From positions 7,936,001 through 8,000,000 of the forward strand of contig NC_026657.2 of assembly GCF_000004075.3 (NCBI RefSeq): 64,000 bases of DNA, read 5' to 3'. Made by a program: the position numbers and the translations under genes. Under the pieces are notes generated by a model. The model ran no database searches. It saw only the letters and a list, made by a program, of their open reading frames with translations, and was not told the DNA's origin. Of the stretch, positions 41,626 through 54,100 are shown piece after piece (within the stretch, counting starts at the first letter, position 1; each line of letters begins with the position of its first letter). Source of the DNA: Cucumis sativus. Lineage: Eukaryota; Streptophyta; Magnoliopsida; Cucurbitales; Cucurbitaceae.

Positions 41626-44600
41626 ACTGCAAGGTTATTCTCTATCATTGTATAATATCTCAAGGCCTAGGCTTCCGTCCTCATAAGCAGAGTCATTTCA
41701 CAAAAGGGAAAGCTATTTGCTTCTTCCGATAATAAAAGCAAACTACTTCTGCAGATAACTAATATTCCCCATTATTCTAGGTTAGGATGAGGTGTAAAGA
41801 TTTAAATAATGGTCAATCTAGAAAATCACTTGATCAGGAGCTGCTTCATTCTACTGTAGATTCTTGTCTTCCATCGACATGAGTGCCATTGTTTCTGATA
41901 ATGTAGAAACTTATTTCACACACAAATACACTCCTTAGAAGTTGGATCATATGTGCTCTACTTTTCCTTCCAAGTATATATCAAATGTATTTTATTATAA
42001 GAAACCTTTCACAAGTTGCCATATTTGAAGTCATTCGTGCATTTATTCTATAAGGATCCGTTCAGTGTAGTTTTCAAATATTTTTTTAATAACAAGCCTA
42101 TTCCTTAATGATAAAAGTTTTTATATAGGAGAGAACCAAGAAATCTCCTTAATTTACAATGGAAAAAAAAAATACAGAAAAAACTCCCCAGTTCACCACA
42201 AAACTCCTTGGAAAAGATATGGCAGGAGACTGCCAGAAAAAGAATAAAGCCTGGCGGTGAGTTAAAAGCCAAAACCATTGGTTCTTTTATTAATTCTTAA
42301 AGTAATTGGTACAAGAAGGGAGTCTTACCTTTAATCATACTGGTTAGGTTGTAGGATAATGGGCTTAAGTTACACAAATACTTCCAAGAGTAAGTAATCT
42401 ACCCTCCTCCTCCTCCTAACCAATGACCTAACGAATATACATTACTACGATTCCCATTAATATTCCTACGTCAGGGAGGGGAGCCATATCAATGTACATT
42501 TAGGTTGGCACTTAGGCTATGTGTGGGTGGAAGGGCTTGGTCACAAAAAGGTTACTACCCTACCAACTAATACTTAAAACTAAACAAAATAAAACCAAGT
42601 TAATTACAGTCATACCTGGAAATGATCCTACATCAAGATCCCACCTGTCCACCTCTTTATAAATTCTAAATTTGTCTGGGAAGCACTCCTCTAAATTCCG
42701 TTTTGCCCAAACGGGAAAATAAGGAATGAGACAAGTTGCTCCGTTAAAGGAACTTTCGTTTATCCACTGGGGCTCACTGAGCACTTTACTTTTCTTTATA
42801 GCTTGTTCTGATAAATGTGTCATTAGGAGAATCCCACATCTGAAGAGGAGAGTCCAATCTATTACCATCTGAACCGCTGTAATCAGACCATCCCTTCATG
42901 TATGATAAACATGTGCAGTTGATCGTTTCTTTTAAGATGTTTCCTGCATTACATCTGAAGCCAGGACAACATAGTGATGGCTTAAGTTGTTGCTATTTTT
43001 TTTGTAGTACAAAATAGAGAACACATAAACAGATTTGATAGGTACATAAATGTCAGTAGAATGCTACTTCACTTCATTGAAGAATAAAAGTGATTTGGTC
43101 TCCTGTCTGCATAATTAAAGACAATTTTAAATGTTCCGTTCTTGACCATCATGAATAGTAAAGTACTACTGTTATTGGTTATAAATTATCAATCCATTGT
43201 AAGATGCCTATTCTGAGGTGAACTATCCAATATGAATTAATAATCCCACCATATAGATTTTGATTAGACTGCTTGGCTTCTTCTTCTTGGTTCTCATTTA
43301 ATTTTATTTTATTTCACCCTAATTGTGGTATGTTTGTGACTTCTGAAGGCCTAGAAAGACTAGCATGCTAAAATTAATTGTAGATGTTTTTTCCCTCTCC
43401 CACGGAGAATAAACTTCAATGATCTTAAGAGGCCATCTTGAATCAAGCTTTGAGAACTTTCAAAAAACACACTCCAACTTCTTTCAAGATCGAAACCAAG
43501 CATTCTACTGCCTGAGACAAGACAAAATGGTTGATGCATTATGTTAGTAATGCAAGTACGTCCTTCTTTTCAATATATTAAATTTGTATTGCCACTTTCT
43601 GAATCTTTACTATCTCCATTATTATGATGCAGTAACATCATTTTGAGTTTCATAGAAACCCAAGTCATTGGAGAAGGGGGATGAAGAATCCGGCCAAGCC
43701 AAGAAATTAAAAAGGACACTCTTGAAGAGAGTGATCACAATAGTCTTCACAAAGAATACACTCAAACGGTAAGAACGGAGTCATCCCTAAATAATCTCTC
43801 AATATACTTCCTCCAATGGAAAATTTTCTGCCTGAGTGTCAAAATTTCCAGGAAAAAAGGACAAAGACAGTACTATTTCACAGAATCCTAGCTCGATTTT
43901 TAAAATGCAAAACTCAGCTTGTATTGTAAGTTGACTCTCATCTCATGATTCATATATTTTCTGTATAGATCTTTCCTACATACTAGACATTATTTCTCTA
44001 CTTATGACTTATAATTCTCTTGATGATGGCACTCTTCAAAATTCATCATTATGTTTTCGCTTGTATTCTACTGCAAGTTCTACTTTTCCATCCGCCACAA
44101 GAAAGCTTCTTCGTGGGATTTCGCTAATTATTACCATTAAAAACTCATATTTCTCTACGGATGGAGCAGAACAATTAATCAAAATTCAACTAAGACGTAA
44201 GGTTCGGAAGTAAACGAATTAAGAAAGAGAAAATTTGGGCAACTCCCTATACATTTGGAGCATTTGTTCTTGGAGTGTGTTCTTCTACTTCCGCCATGGC
44301 GGGCGATTCTTTCCTCCAGCCAACGCTGGCGGAGCTTCCATTCTTCTTGGACTCCATATTCTCCATAGTCCCAAAACCAAAAGATTCTTTCTTAATCGTT
44401 TACATAACTTTTAGTGTTAGAAATTCTAAATTTAGCGGATAAATAAATGTTGAATAAATAAAGATGCATTAATTAATGATCAAAATAATTACTATACGTA
44501 ATCCTAACTTTAAAGTAAAGTTCAAATCTCTAATTGTATATTATACGAATTTAGTCTAAAATGTAACTCAATTACATCCTATTTGTTCCAACTAAATAAA

Positions 44601-46060
44601 AACTTTGAATTTACTCTTCCATTCTTCTAAATTTTTTAAACACTATTTTCATCCACAAATTTAGATATTTTAATTTTATTTATAAAAAAAAACATCAATC
44701 CGAAATCCGATTCTAAATAAACTTTGTAGTTGAATACAACTGTTTCTTTTCGACCGCTTTACATTAATCTTCCTTTTGTGTCGTAAATGGATTTCTAACT
44801 TCAAGTATGGTTAGGAGTTGGATGATTTTTTTTCGATGTTAATTCTAAACTTTTTTAGATCTCAAATAAACATGTCACTAGCTTACTGATTACTTAAATT
44901 ATTTCAAATCTTACTTTTGAAGGTTAGAAACAAATACCAATTTAAGAAATGTTGATGATTCTGTTTTCTTTTATAAAATGTTAACTATATATATATATAT
45001 TATAATTGAAATTCAAAATGTCCATGTGATCTTAGATGGGAATAATTTTCTTCCATACATATTTTATTTGTCTTCTCTGACATTTCTAGTTAGACATTGT
45101 AAATAGAGATGAGATGTTAACAAATAAAATATAAGAAAGCATATGGTATTTTTTTAATAATAATAAAAGGCATGTGGTAATAATGATGAATAGTTTTGAA
45201 AATGTAACCCAAAGGACTCTATGGTAAATAACAAATAATCAAAGTTTGTTTCATGTAAAATTCAACATGTAAGGTACCAACTCATGAAGGGATCTCTCCT
45301 TTTTAGACCAACCAACATGGGAGGTGAATTTTTTTTTAAATTAAATATCTATGTTAAGCGTTTTACGCCTTTGAGTCCTATGACGACGGTGGAAGATCCA
45401 ACTTTCAACCTCTAGAGAGGAAGATCGTTCCAATTATGTAACAGTTCATTTTCTTTGCAACATGGGTAATCTATATTTTTTCTTGTTTAAGCAATTGTTA
45501 CGATTCCAAATCTATTTATCTTTTAAATTTTTACAATATTGGTAGTGATAGGTATCAACAAATAATTATAAATGTCCAACATAGTCTAATATTACTATTT
45601 AAATCAAATTTTCTTCGAATAACAACATTAAATTAATTTTTTGGACATTTTCAAATATAATGAAATAAACTAAAATATTTATATAACAAAATTTTGGATT
45701 ATATCAGTGATAGACATTGATAAACTCACTGATAAAAACATATTAATGTTTATTAGAATATAAAATTTTGTTATATTTTATAAATATTTTTTAAAATTTG
45801 TCATTTTTTACACTTTTTAAAGAAAAATTATATCAGATGACAAAAACAATTAGAAAAAAACCGTTCATATACATACATTTTGCATTAGACGACTATTAAA
45901 TTTTAAATTTACTATTTTTCTAATTTAAAAAATGGAATGACATCGATTTTATTGTAAAAAAAATATTTATTTTTTTTTCCATTTTTGTAAGCTCCACGAA
46001 AAATTGATTAGTAATTTAAAAAAGAAAAACTAATTGTTTTGGGATATTAAAAATTTGTGA
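41626..46060. other. 4.4-kb intergenic region with unresolved fragments
   Basis: 41626 to about 41900 is the nitroreductase 3' tail. Near 42070-42300 there is reverse-oriented sequence resembling the A-ended insertion in EPSPS intron 3, possibly a retroelement relic that may extend to about 42900. A 102-codon minus-strand ORF (42868-42560) has mixed composition but matches no family I know. Around 44236-44400 there is a less AT-rich island open on both strands. From 44400 the sequence is AT-rich with (TA)n at about 44985-45000 and cucurbit-type repeat near 45705-45790. Confidence 0.5.
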
Positions 46061-47821
46061 CGCGTTATGAGTGGAAAGAGAATTTTTAGAAGTTCTCGAA
46101 AAGAAGACAAAGCTAAAAGACGAAAATATCCTTCATCGTTGCCTTTCTTTCTTTCCTTTTTCTTTACCAAGCGGAAGGGCACAAAAAGGGAGACCTTTCA
46201 CCCTCCGCCTGCTTCCTCCTTTCAATTCTTCACATTTTCCTTAACTTTCCGGCGACTTTTCCGGCCACTCCAAACTCTGTAAGCCTTTTTTTCTTTACTC
46301 TCCACCTCTCGAAACTCTTCTGCCTCATCGCTGCATGGAGTTCCCCATCTTCTATTTTTACTTTGCTTTTCTTTGATGTGTTTGATTCAACTGTTAAGTT
46401 GAATTCATGAGTCTCTTGAGATTTAGGGTTTTTCGAAGTCGTTTGAAATGTTGAATTTTGTTCTCTGTTCTTGTTCCTATGTTCTGCAGGGCTAATGAAT
46501 TAGTTATATATTTGGTTTCCGAAAGATTGGTGGTAATGCTAATTCTGGGTTAGTTTGTGTAATGATTGATTGGGAACTGGAAATTTTAGCTCAAATGTCA
46601 AACTTCACAGTTTCAGGAAATATGCTTTGAGGTTTGTTTTACCCGTGGGAGATATCGTATGTCATAGGAGATCTACACTATTATTCACTAGATCAGTGAG
46701 AATGTATATGCTACAATTACATTTTCTGAACTTCTACTTTGGAAATGTATGGAAAGAAGAGGCTTTGGGAGCTGATTGCGGCACTGGGACAATCAAGCAA
46801 TTGTGCTAACTTTTTCACCACAACCCAGTTTACTTTTCTCCTCTTGCAAAGGAAATTTTGTGAAATAGATGATCAAGCCATTACACTATTTGTCTGTTAA
46901 GAGTTTATTTTGGGTCCTTGTCTGTACTATTTAATGGTCTAGTGAATATCTTGGGAACTGGTATGATTAAGCGAATTGGGGTTAATATGGCAAGGAACCA
47001 ACCTTGCAAACGTGAATGTTTGCTAATGTTGCTTCTTGTTGCTTTCAACCTTTTTCCTTGACATGATACAGATCTCCGTTTCACCTCTGATCAAAAGGCT
47101 TGATTTAAGATTGTCATTAATTGCTATATGACCAACTGAATCGATCGGTTTATTAAGGAATATGCTCTAATACTATTTATTCTGGAACTCACCATAAAAT
47201 GCATCCTGATTCTCACATATGAATCAGAAGATTTTTCTTCCTCATAATGATTTCTCTGCTTCTGTATGTAGGTGGAAGCTTATTGTGTTTGCCGGAGTAC
47301 CCAAATGATGCCAATTCTGTAGGTAGGTTGATCATGCCCTTCTTTTCTTTCCAATATTCATGCAAGTTTCCTTATTGTGTAAAAAGTTAAATCAGCAGGT
47401 CGGATGTGGCTGAGAAAGGTGCTTTATGACTTTTACTATTGGTCTCTAACATTTCTAAAACTCCCATGGTACAGTAGGCATATAAAGCGATGGTTTACTG
47501 ATGTAGCATTTTATGAAACCTTAATGTATGATTTAGCATATGCGTAGCACATAAAATGTAGGCTGCACTGTTTTTGAGACATCTTCAAGAAGGGACAAAA
47601 TATTTTTATTTCTTGCTCGAAGTTCTTTCATCACAGTGCGGATACAAAAAAAAAATTCATCTACACCTCCAGGAAACACAAGTATTCTTATGTTCATTCT
47701 ATCTGGACCTCCCTGTTATTTCCCAGTAGATGTCATGTACACTGCTTTGGAGATTGCAGGTGGATGATATTGGTGCTCTATTTGAAGGAAGTTTATTGTA
47801 TTCCCATTTTCAGAAGTAGCT
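46061..47821 (+). other. probable promoter and spliced 5' leader of the GIL1-like gene
   Basis: A pyrimidine-rich stretch at about 46130-46350 looks like a transcribed leader. It ends at a plausible donor after 46278 (CT/GTAAGC). Acceptors are seen before 46490 (TTCTGCAG), 47282 (GTATGTAG) and 47760 (ATTGCAG), with a donor after 47332. A stop at 47783-47785 in the frame of the 47822 ATG supports non-coding leader exons. Exon linkage is inference. Confidence 0.4.
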
Positions 47822-49090
47822 ATGCTATTGACTGAAGCAAAAGATAACCAACTCCGTGAGAGCAATAACCAGAAGGTTCACCCACAACCCATGGAAGAGG
47901 CAATGAACCAGAAACCCGAAGCTATGGAAGCCCTTATATCAAAGCTTTTTGTCAACATCTCTTCTCTTAAGTCTGCTTATATCCAGCTCCAAGGTGCTCA
48001 TACACCCTATGATCCTGAAAAAATTCAAGCCGCAGACAAACTTGTAATTTCTGAGCTGAAGAAACTATCTGAGCTCAAACACTTTTATCGAGAAAACAAC
48101 CCCAAACCAGTATGTGTTTCACCACAGGACTCACGGCTAGCTGCGGAGATTCAAGAACAACAAAGCCTTCTGAAAACCTATGAGGTTATGGTCAAGAAAT
48201 TTCAGTCTGAAATTCAGAACAAAGATTCTGAGATTCTTCAGTTGCAGCAGCAGATTGAAGAGGCAAACCAGAAGAAAGTAAAACTCGAAAAGAACCTCAA
48301 GCTTCGAGGGCTATCAATGAAAGAATCAGAAGGTTCTGCAGATGAAAGCGGAAATTTCCATGTGGACTTGACCCCTGATCTGTTTATATCAGTCGTGGAA
48401 GGCGCTTTTAAGGCCATTCATGATTTTTCCAAGCCTTTGATTAACATGATGAAAGCAGCTGGCTGGGACCTGGATGCTGCTGCTAACTCAGTTGAACCGA
48501 ACGTGGTCTATGCAAAAAGAGCTCACAAGAAATATGCATTTGAGTCCCACATATGCCAGAGAATGTTTTGTGGCTTTCAGCATGAAACTTTCTCAATCAA
48601 AGTAGACGATGTTGCACTCACAAAAGAGGATTTCTTCCGGCAATTTATTTCATTGAAGGACATGGATCCATTAGACATGCTAGGCCAAAACCCAGATTCC
48701 ATTTTTGGTAAATTTTGTAGAAGCAAATACCTACTAGTGGTTCACCCAAAGATGGAGGCCTCATTCTTTGGAAATTTAGATCAGAGAAATCATGTGGCAG
48801 GTGGTGGACATCCTAGAACCCCTTTCTACCAAGTTTTTCTTAAATTGGCGAAGGCAATCTGGCTCCTACACAGGTTGGCTTATTCTTTTGATCCAAGTGT
48901 AAAGGTATTTCAGGTTAAAAGAGGGAACGAATTCTCCGACGTATATATGGATAGCGTGGTAAAGAATTTGATTATAGACGAAAGCGACCTGAAACCAAAA
49001 GTTGGCCTGATGGTCATGCCAGGTTTCCTGATCGGAGGAACGATAATTCAGAGTCGAGTCTATCTCTCAGGTGTCAAGGTGGCTGAATAA
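47822..49090 (+). CDS. GIL1/IRKI-like protein (DUF641 family)
   Basis: A single 422-residue coding exon. GIL1-type proteins act in the plant cytosol; the founding member affects light-dependent loss of gravitropism and IRKI binds a receptor kinase. The DUF641 block starts with EAMEALISKLFVNISSLKSA and YIQLQGAHTPYDPEKIQAAD (about residues 33-75), followed by SELKKLSELKHFYREN. A heptad-rich coiled coil spans about residues 97-162. The C-terminal GIL1/IRKI domain includes the stretch KAAGWDLDAAANSVEP, the YAFESHICQRMF block and the ending MVMPGFLIGGTIIQSRVYL. This Met was chosen because an in-frame stop lies 37 bases upstream in the presumed leader. An upstream coding exon spliced to the CAG at 47811-47813 cannot be excluded. 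Which family member it is remains open. Confidence 0.9.
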   Translation: MLLTEAKDNQLRESNNQKVHPQPMEEAMNQKPEAMEALISKLFVNISSLKSAYIQLQGAHTPYDPEKIQAADKLVISELKKLSELKHFYRENNPKPVCVSPQDSRLAAEIQEQQSLLKTYEVMVKKFQSEIQNKDSEILQLQQQIEEANQKKVKLEKNLKLRGLSMKESEGSADESGNFHVDLTPDLFISVVEGAFKAIHDFSKPLINMMKAAGWDLDAAANSVEPNVVYAKRAHKKYAFESHICQRMFCGFQHETFSIKVDDVALTKEDFFRQFISLKDMDPLDMLGQNPDSIFGKFCRSKYLLVVHPKMEASFFGNLDQRNHVAGGGHPRTPFYQVFLKLAKAIWLLHRLAYSFDPSVKVFQVKRGNEFSDVYMDSVVKNLIIDESDLKPKVGLMVMPGFLIGGTIIQSRVYLSGVKVAE

Positions 49091-49781
49091 ACAAACATGT
49101 CGAGCAAGTCGTGCATCAAACTGAAAAGAATTTAGGCCTTTATGTATTTGTTTAATACAGATTTTCTCTGTTTGTTGTAATATATAGGGCTTCAATTTTT
49201 CTGTTCTCTTGTTGTTGGGTTGTCTGGTGAAAAGAACTCTTAGTCAGCTTTGTCCCTCTCCCTCAAGGTTTCTACCTGCTTGTATTATGTAATGTATTCG
49301 TGCTAAAAAAAACAGAAAAATTTAAATTTACTAGGCTATGTTCAAAATAGCTTTGAATTTTATGTTTGGTTTCAAATTTATCAACAACGTTCCCATAAAA
49401 CAACAGATTAGAACTTCCTATATTTTCTGGATTTAGACATAGTACGTGCAATCCATAGGAAAGACACAATCGAATATAAATAGATAAAAGATAATAAGAG
49501 CAAATATTAAAAATATCCAAATAGAAAATTCCAAGTCTTCATGAACATGTAATATCATGATGAAAACTAACAATATTTACGATATTGAATGTTAGCTATG
49601 AGAAGATAGAACACTTTTAAAGAATAACAATGTCCTTACATTAATTATCAAAATTAACATAACTCAAATACTTTTACACTATTAACCTTAACATCAAACC
49701 GATGCCCTCATCTCAAACGTATTTCTGAAAGAAAAAAGCTTAAATACTTTTTAAAGTAATTGTAGAATGTAAAGAACAACT
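49091..49781. other. intergenic, GIL1-like 3' flank
   Basis: Holds the 3' untranslated region of the GIL1-like gene (to about 49310) and AT-rich spacer up to the tRNA-Glu gene. No other gene is seen. Confidence 0.6.
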
Positions 49782-49854
49782 TCCGTTGTAGTCTAGTTGG
49801 TTAGGATACTCGGCTCTCACCCGAGAGACCCGGGTTCAAGTCCCGGCAACGGAA
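49782..49854 (+). tRNA. trnE-CTC: tRNA-Glu (anticodon CTC)
   Basis: A 73-base cloverleaf. The acceptor TCCGTTG pairs with CAACGGA, leaving discriminator A. The anticodon stem CTCGG/CCGAG encloses loop CTCTCAC with anticodon CTC at 49816-49818. The B box GGTTCAAGTCC is at 49833-49843. There is no intron, and the sequence is a nuclear, eukaryotic-type tRNA. Confidence 0.97.
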
Positions 49855-51177
49855 TTATTTTTTTCCATTTGAAAAATAAAGAAGACGACGTCGTTTTCAA
49901 GCTGTAAAGAAATAAAACCGTATACGAAAAATAAGTTTGATTCTAATTTAAAATTTGAATTTGTGGATTTGAAAATGCAATAATATACTCAAATTTGCAA
50001 TTTTTGAAAACAGAATCTAAAAAGAAAATAAATCACGGACGAAGGGAGACTATATTTCCTATCTAATATGGTGGGCAGCCAAAATTTATTGTTTATGTCA
50101 ATAACCATTTTTAAAAAGCTTTGTATATGTTACCTTACTACAAGTTTGAGAAAAAAAATAAGAAAATTATTTTAAATAAAAAAAACCTTTGAAAATATTT
50201 AAAAATATAGTCAAACATTATAATCTATATCATAAATCACGATAATTGAAATCTATATCATAAATCATGATAATTGAGATAGAGTATTTGACTTATCGTA
50301 GATAAACGATGATATTATATTATATTTTATAAATATTTTATTTCATTTTACTGTATTTAAAAGTGGTCTTAAAATCTACCTTTTTAGTTTTCGAACTTTA
50401 ATAAATAAGTACATTCGATTTTTAAATATTTAAAATATATCTAGATAGAGTTTAAAAAAAAGATACATTTAGTTCAAAAGTTACGATTTTAATCCAAAGT
50501 TTTTAAAAATTAGCTAAAAGAATTCTCTAATTACGAACAATAGTCCATCAAAATGCTTACAAAATATAACAAAATTTTATATCTCATTACTTTAACATTG
50601 ATAAATTATAATTTAAAATTTTAGTAAATTTGAAAATATTTAAACTTACACTAATTTCTATTTTAGATTTCTCCTCTAAAATTATTTATTTTGAAGACAA
50701 GGACCAAATCCTCCCCCATAATAAGGTAGTTCTAATTCTTCCTAAATGTTTTTATACAAATCTTTGAACAATTTTCAAACTCATACTGAACAGATTATGA
50801 ATAATTAAAAGCATCTATATATGTAGATCTCAAAAGAAAATAGAACTTCAGAATCAAACAGTCAACATTACAAACAAAGTTGAACTTCGAAGTTAGTGTG
50901 TGGTATGTAGAAGATAATTGGGGGGTGGTGCTTGATGGGCATTAAAATTATCAACTTGACTTCATCATCCTCAACCGCAACCTCAACTCACTAATATAAA
51001 TTAAACACAAATTAGTTCAAGAATATTACATCGATTTGGCATTATTGTGTTCTGTTTCCAAGCTTCTGAGAAATGTGTGAAATGAGAATTTTAGTGTTTC
51101 TGAATCTGAGGCCAAAAATGGGGTGCTTCAAGATTATGATTTTCTTGCATTTGTTTCCTTTTTGATTGTTGATTGTA
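49855..51177. other. intergenic between tRNA-Glu and MAP1A
   Basis: AT-rich spacer with a duplicated short block around 50224-50275 (ATCTATATCATAAATCA twice) and a TATTTTATAAATATTTT repeat fragment at about 50320-50340. The last 150 bases are the MAP1A 3' untranslated region. No gene is seen. Confidence 0.6.
49858..49864 (+). terminator. Pol III terminator of tRNA-Glu
   Basis: A run of seven T begins four bases after the mature 3' end. Confidence 0.9.
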
Positions 51178-54100
51178 TCAGTTCAGCCATGGAAAGACCT
51201 TAGGAGATGTCGGAAGCCGAGCTGTGAGGACTTCAACTCCAGTTTCTGTTACCTGCATGACACAAAATTAGACAACATTTTACATTAGAGGTCCAAGCTA
51301 GAAAAATAAAAGATTGACAAAACTGACAAAACCATGTCGGTTAGAAGTGTATTTGTTGGTCAGTTTGGAAACTAGTCCGTTAGTTTAGTTTGAATTGATT
51401 CTAATTGTTCTAGGCAACTTGAAAACGTTCTAACTGACCTACTGACACACTACACATCACTTTACTGCCTATTAGGTGGTGTTTTGGCCCACCAACTTCA
51501 TAAATTGATGTTAAATAACTCAACTCCACCTCCAACCGTGTTCACTTTTGACGTTTACGTGCTTATCAAAGAGATGCATCTATCCCTCTTTCTCTCTTCC
51601 CACCTTGAATATTTCCTACCTCTAAGATTAAACAACTCTCCACCCCAAACATAAACTTTCTAACTCTAAACTTTAGAATTCAACTCAACACTCAAACACC
51701 CCTTGAAAAATGAAGAGATTGAAAAAAAACGGTTCCTAAAGGTATAGAACCTAACAAAGATAGCCTTGTGGATGTGCTTTACAACAAACAGTTCTCCAGT
51801 GTTTTCTCCGTGACCATGCTAATTTCCTTCAGAAAATAATGCGTACCATGCTACTAATTACACCAAGTCCGGGGGATACAGTTATTTCAAAAGAGGTTAC
51901 AAAAACGCCTTCTAGTTAGGCATGAGTTGTCAAAGTGATGGGATGTTCATTAGTTGATTTTAGCTAGACCATTAGTTTCAAGATAGCAATATTGGTAGGA
52001 TAGTGCAAGGGATATTCATCGTTACCAAGAGGGTGTGTTCAAACTGAGCACTTCGTTTGCCATCAGCAGTAACAGCAGTCCATCCATCAGGCCACATCCG
52101 ATCACGCCATACGCCTGGGCTTGATAAATTATAATTTAACGAGAAAAAGAGAGATAACACGTGCAGGAATCAAAGATTGAGTAAACATGTACCTGCGTTG
52201 ATCATTGGTTCGATGGTAAAGGTCTGCCCTGCTTTCATCACACCAACTGCTTTGTTTCCTGTGGCCAGGACATCATCGAGAGTAAGATTTGACAGAGGAT
52301 GAGCAAGAGGCAGAAACATATCATTTCTAATATTTGTCGTTTCTCTCTAGATTCCAAACTCAACAATGAAAGAAGACGCTGGGGAACAGCCACATTTTTC
52401 CCTTGGAAACATATACATTGGGAGGGGGGAACCTACTTCACCTAAACTTACTTCCATAATGGGGAATATTAGGGGCACAATGAAAGAGCTCTCCAATGCC
52501 ATGCCCACAATATGACCTGACCTAATTGTATATAGAGACAGAGAGAAAGTAAAACAATTATACAAATATTTAATAATCTAGTAGAACAAGAAGTGATTAT
52601 GATTTCTGTAGGAAACTGAAATTAGACATTACCACAGACAAGCCTGACATTGAAGCATGACGGTTAATAACTTCTCCAACATCACGGAATCTGACTCCAG
52701 GTTTCACTGATGATGATAGGAAACAATCCAGAACAGAGATTTTTGTTACATATCAAACAATATTGATAAATAATAATAAAACTAAAATTAAGTCACAAAA
52801 GGATTATAATATTTATATCACAGCAACATAATGCATTCAAACCTACTCTTAACAATCCGACCTAATTTTGACTTTTCTTATGATGGTGGATATTAGCTCA
52901 AAAGGAAGACCTAAGAATGGATACAATCACACAAACTTTTAAGTAGGACCAACACAGGAAAAAGCAACATATTGCACATTTGTTTCCATAGAAGGCAAAA
53001 AATAACTCTATCTGTGAATCAACAGAATTCAGCAGATTCTAAAACTTCGTGTATTTTTTCAGCTCTAGAAAACTGTTGAACAGATGGGTAAGAAATTACA
53101 GTCCAGCTATTAAAATGTAAATTTATAGTCTAGATTTTCAATAAAATAGATGAAAGAGGAAATACACATACCCATGGCTATAGCTTTCTCCAAGCACTCA
53201 TAAGTACACTGGACTAAACGTCGGGACTCTTCATCAACTTCTCCAACGAAATATGTCTCATTGAGATCACCTGCATTTCAACTTTCAAGTCAGCAATTAG
53301 CAGAAAAAAGCAGTTCTTAGGGTCAATTAAAATTGATAAATTACATTTCTTACCATGATACCCTTTATAGCACACGGTCACATCCACATTTACAATATCA
53401 CCATCCTCTAGTTTCCTGAAACAATCAAAGCAAATATTCACAAAACGCTTACCTAATCAAATTATCAACATATTTAAAATTCAATACATGAAGACAGATT
53501 CAGCAATAGGAGATGTATTGCAACCACATTAATGAGAGATTAAAACACATACCGTGCATCAGGAATGCCATGACAAATCACTTCATTAACAGAACTGCAA
53601 AGAGAAACAAACTGCAATTTCAAAAAATGCATCTAAAAATAAAATTTAAGAAAATTATACAAAAATTAGTGCATACGTGCAGCAAGACTTGGGAAAGAAA
53701 TGATAATTGAGTGGAGATGGATATCCACCTGAAACAATATATGAAAAAAAAAATTAGTAACCACGATTCCCAGGCAAACGACTTTTTCCCCATCTCTTTT
53801 GAATTGTAAATAACCTACTCTGGTAAAAATAAATCTCACAATAAACTGGCACTTTGAAATATCAAAATTTAATAAAAGAAAATAAGAGAGAATTCAAATG
53901 AAAGCAAAAGAGAAGAAACCAAAATAAATCCTTGACAAAAGAAGCAACAACACGACAATCATCCGTTTCCTGACCAGTGGAAAGGAAGAAAATGGCTGCT
54001 CTCTCATATCATGGAAACTCCTAAAGATTAATTATTGAATAGTTAGTTTCCATGAAAAGAATCAAATCGAGGGTTGCAAGAAGCACCACTATAAATAGTG

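Noticed and set aside
46067-46282. 71-codon ORF MSGKRIFRSS upstream of the GIL1-like gene
   Set aside because: Pyrimidine-rich leader sequence without domain features; better explained as 5' untranslated region.
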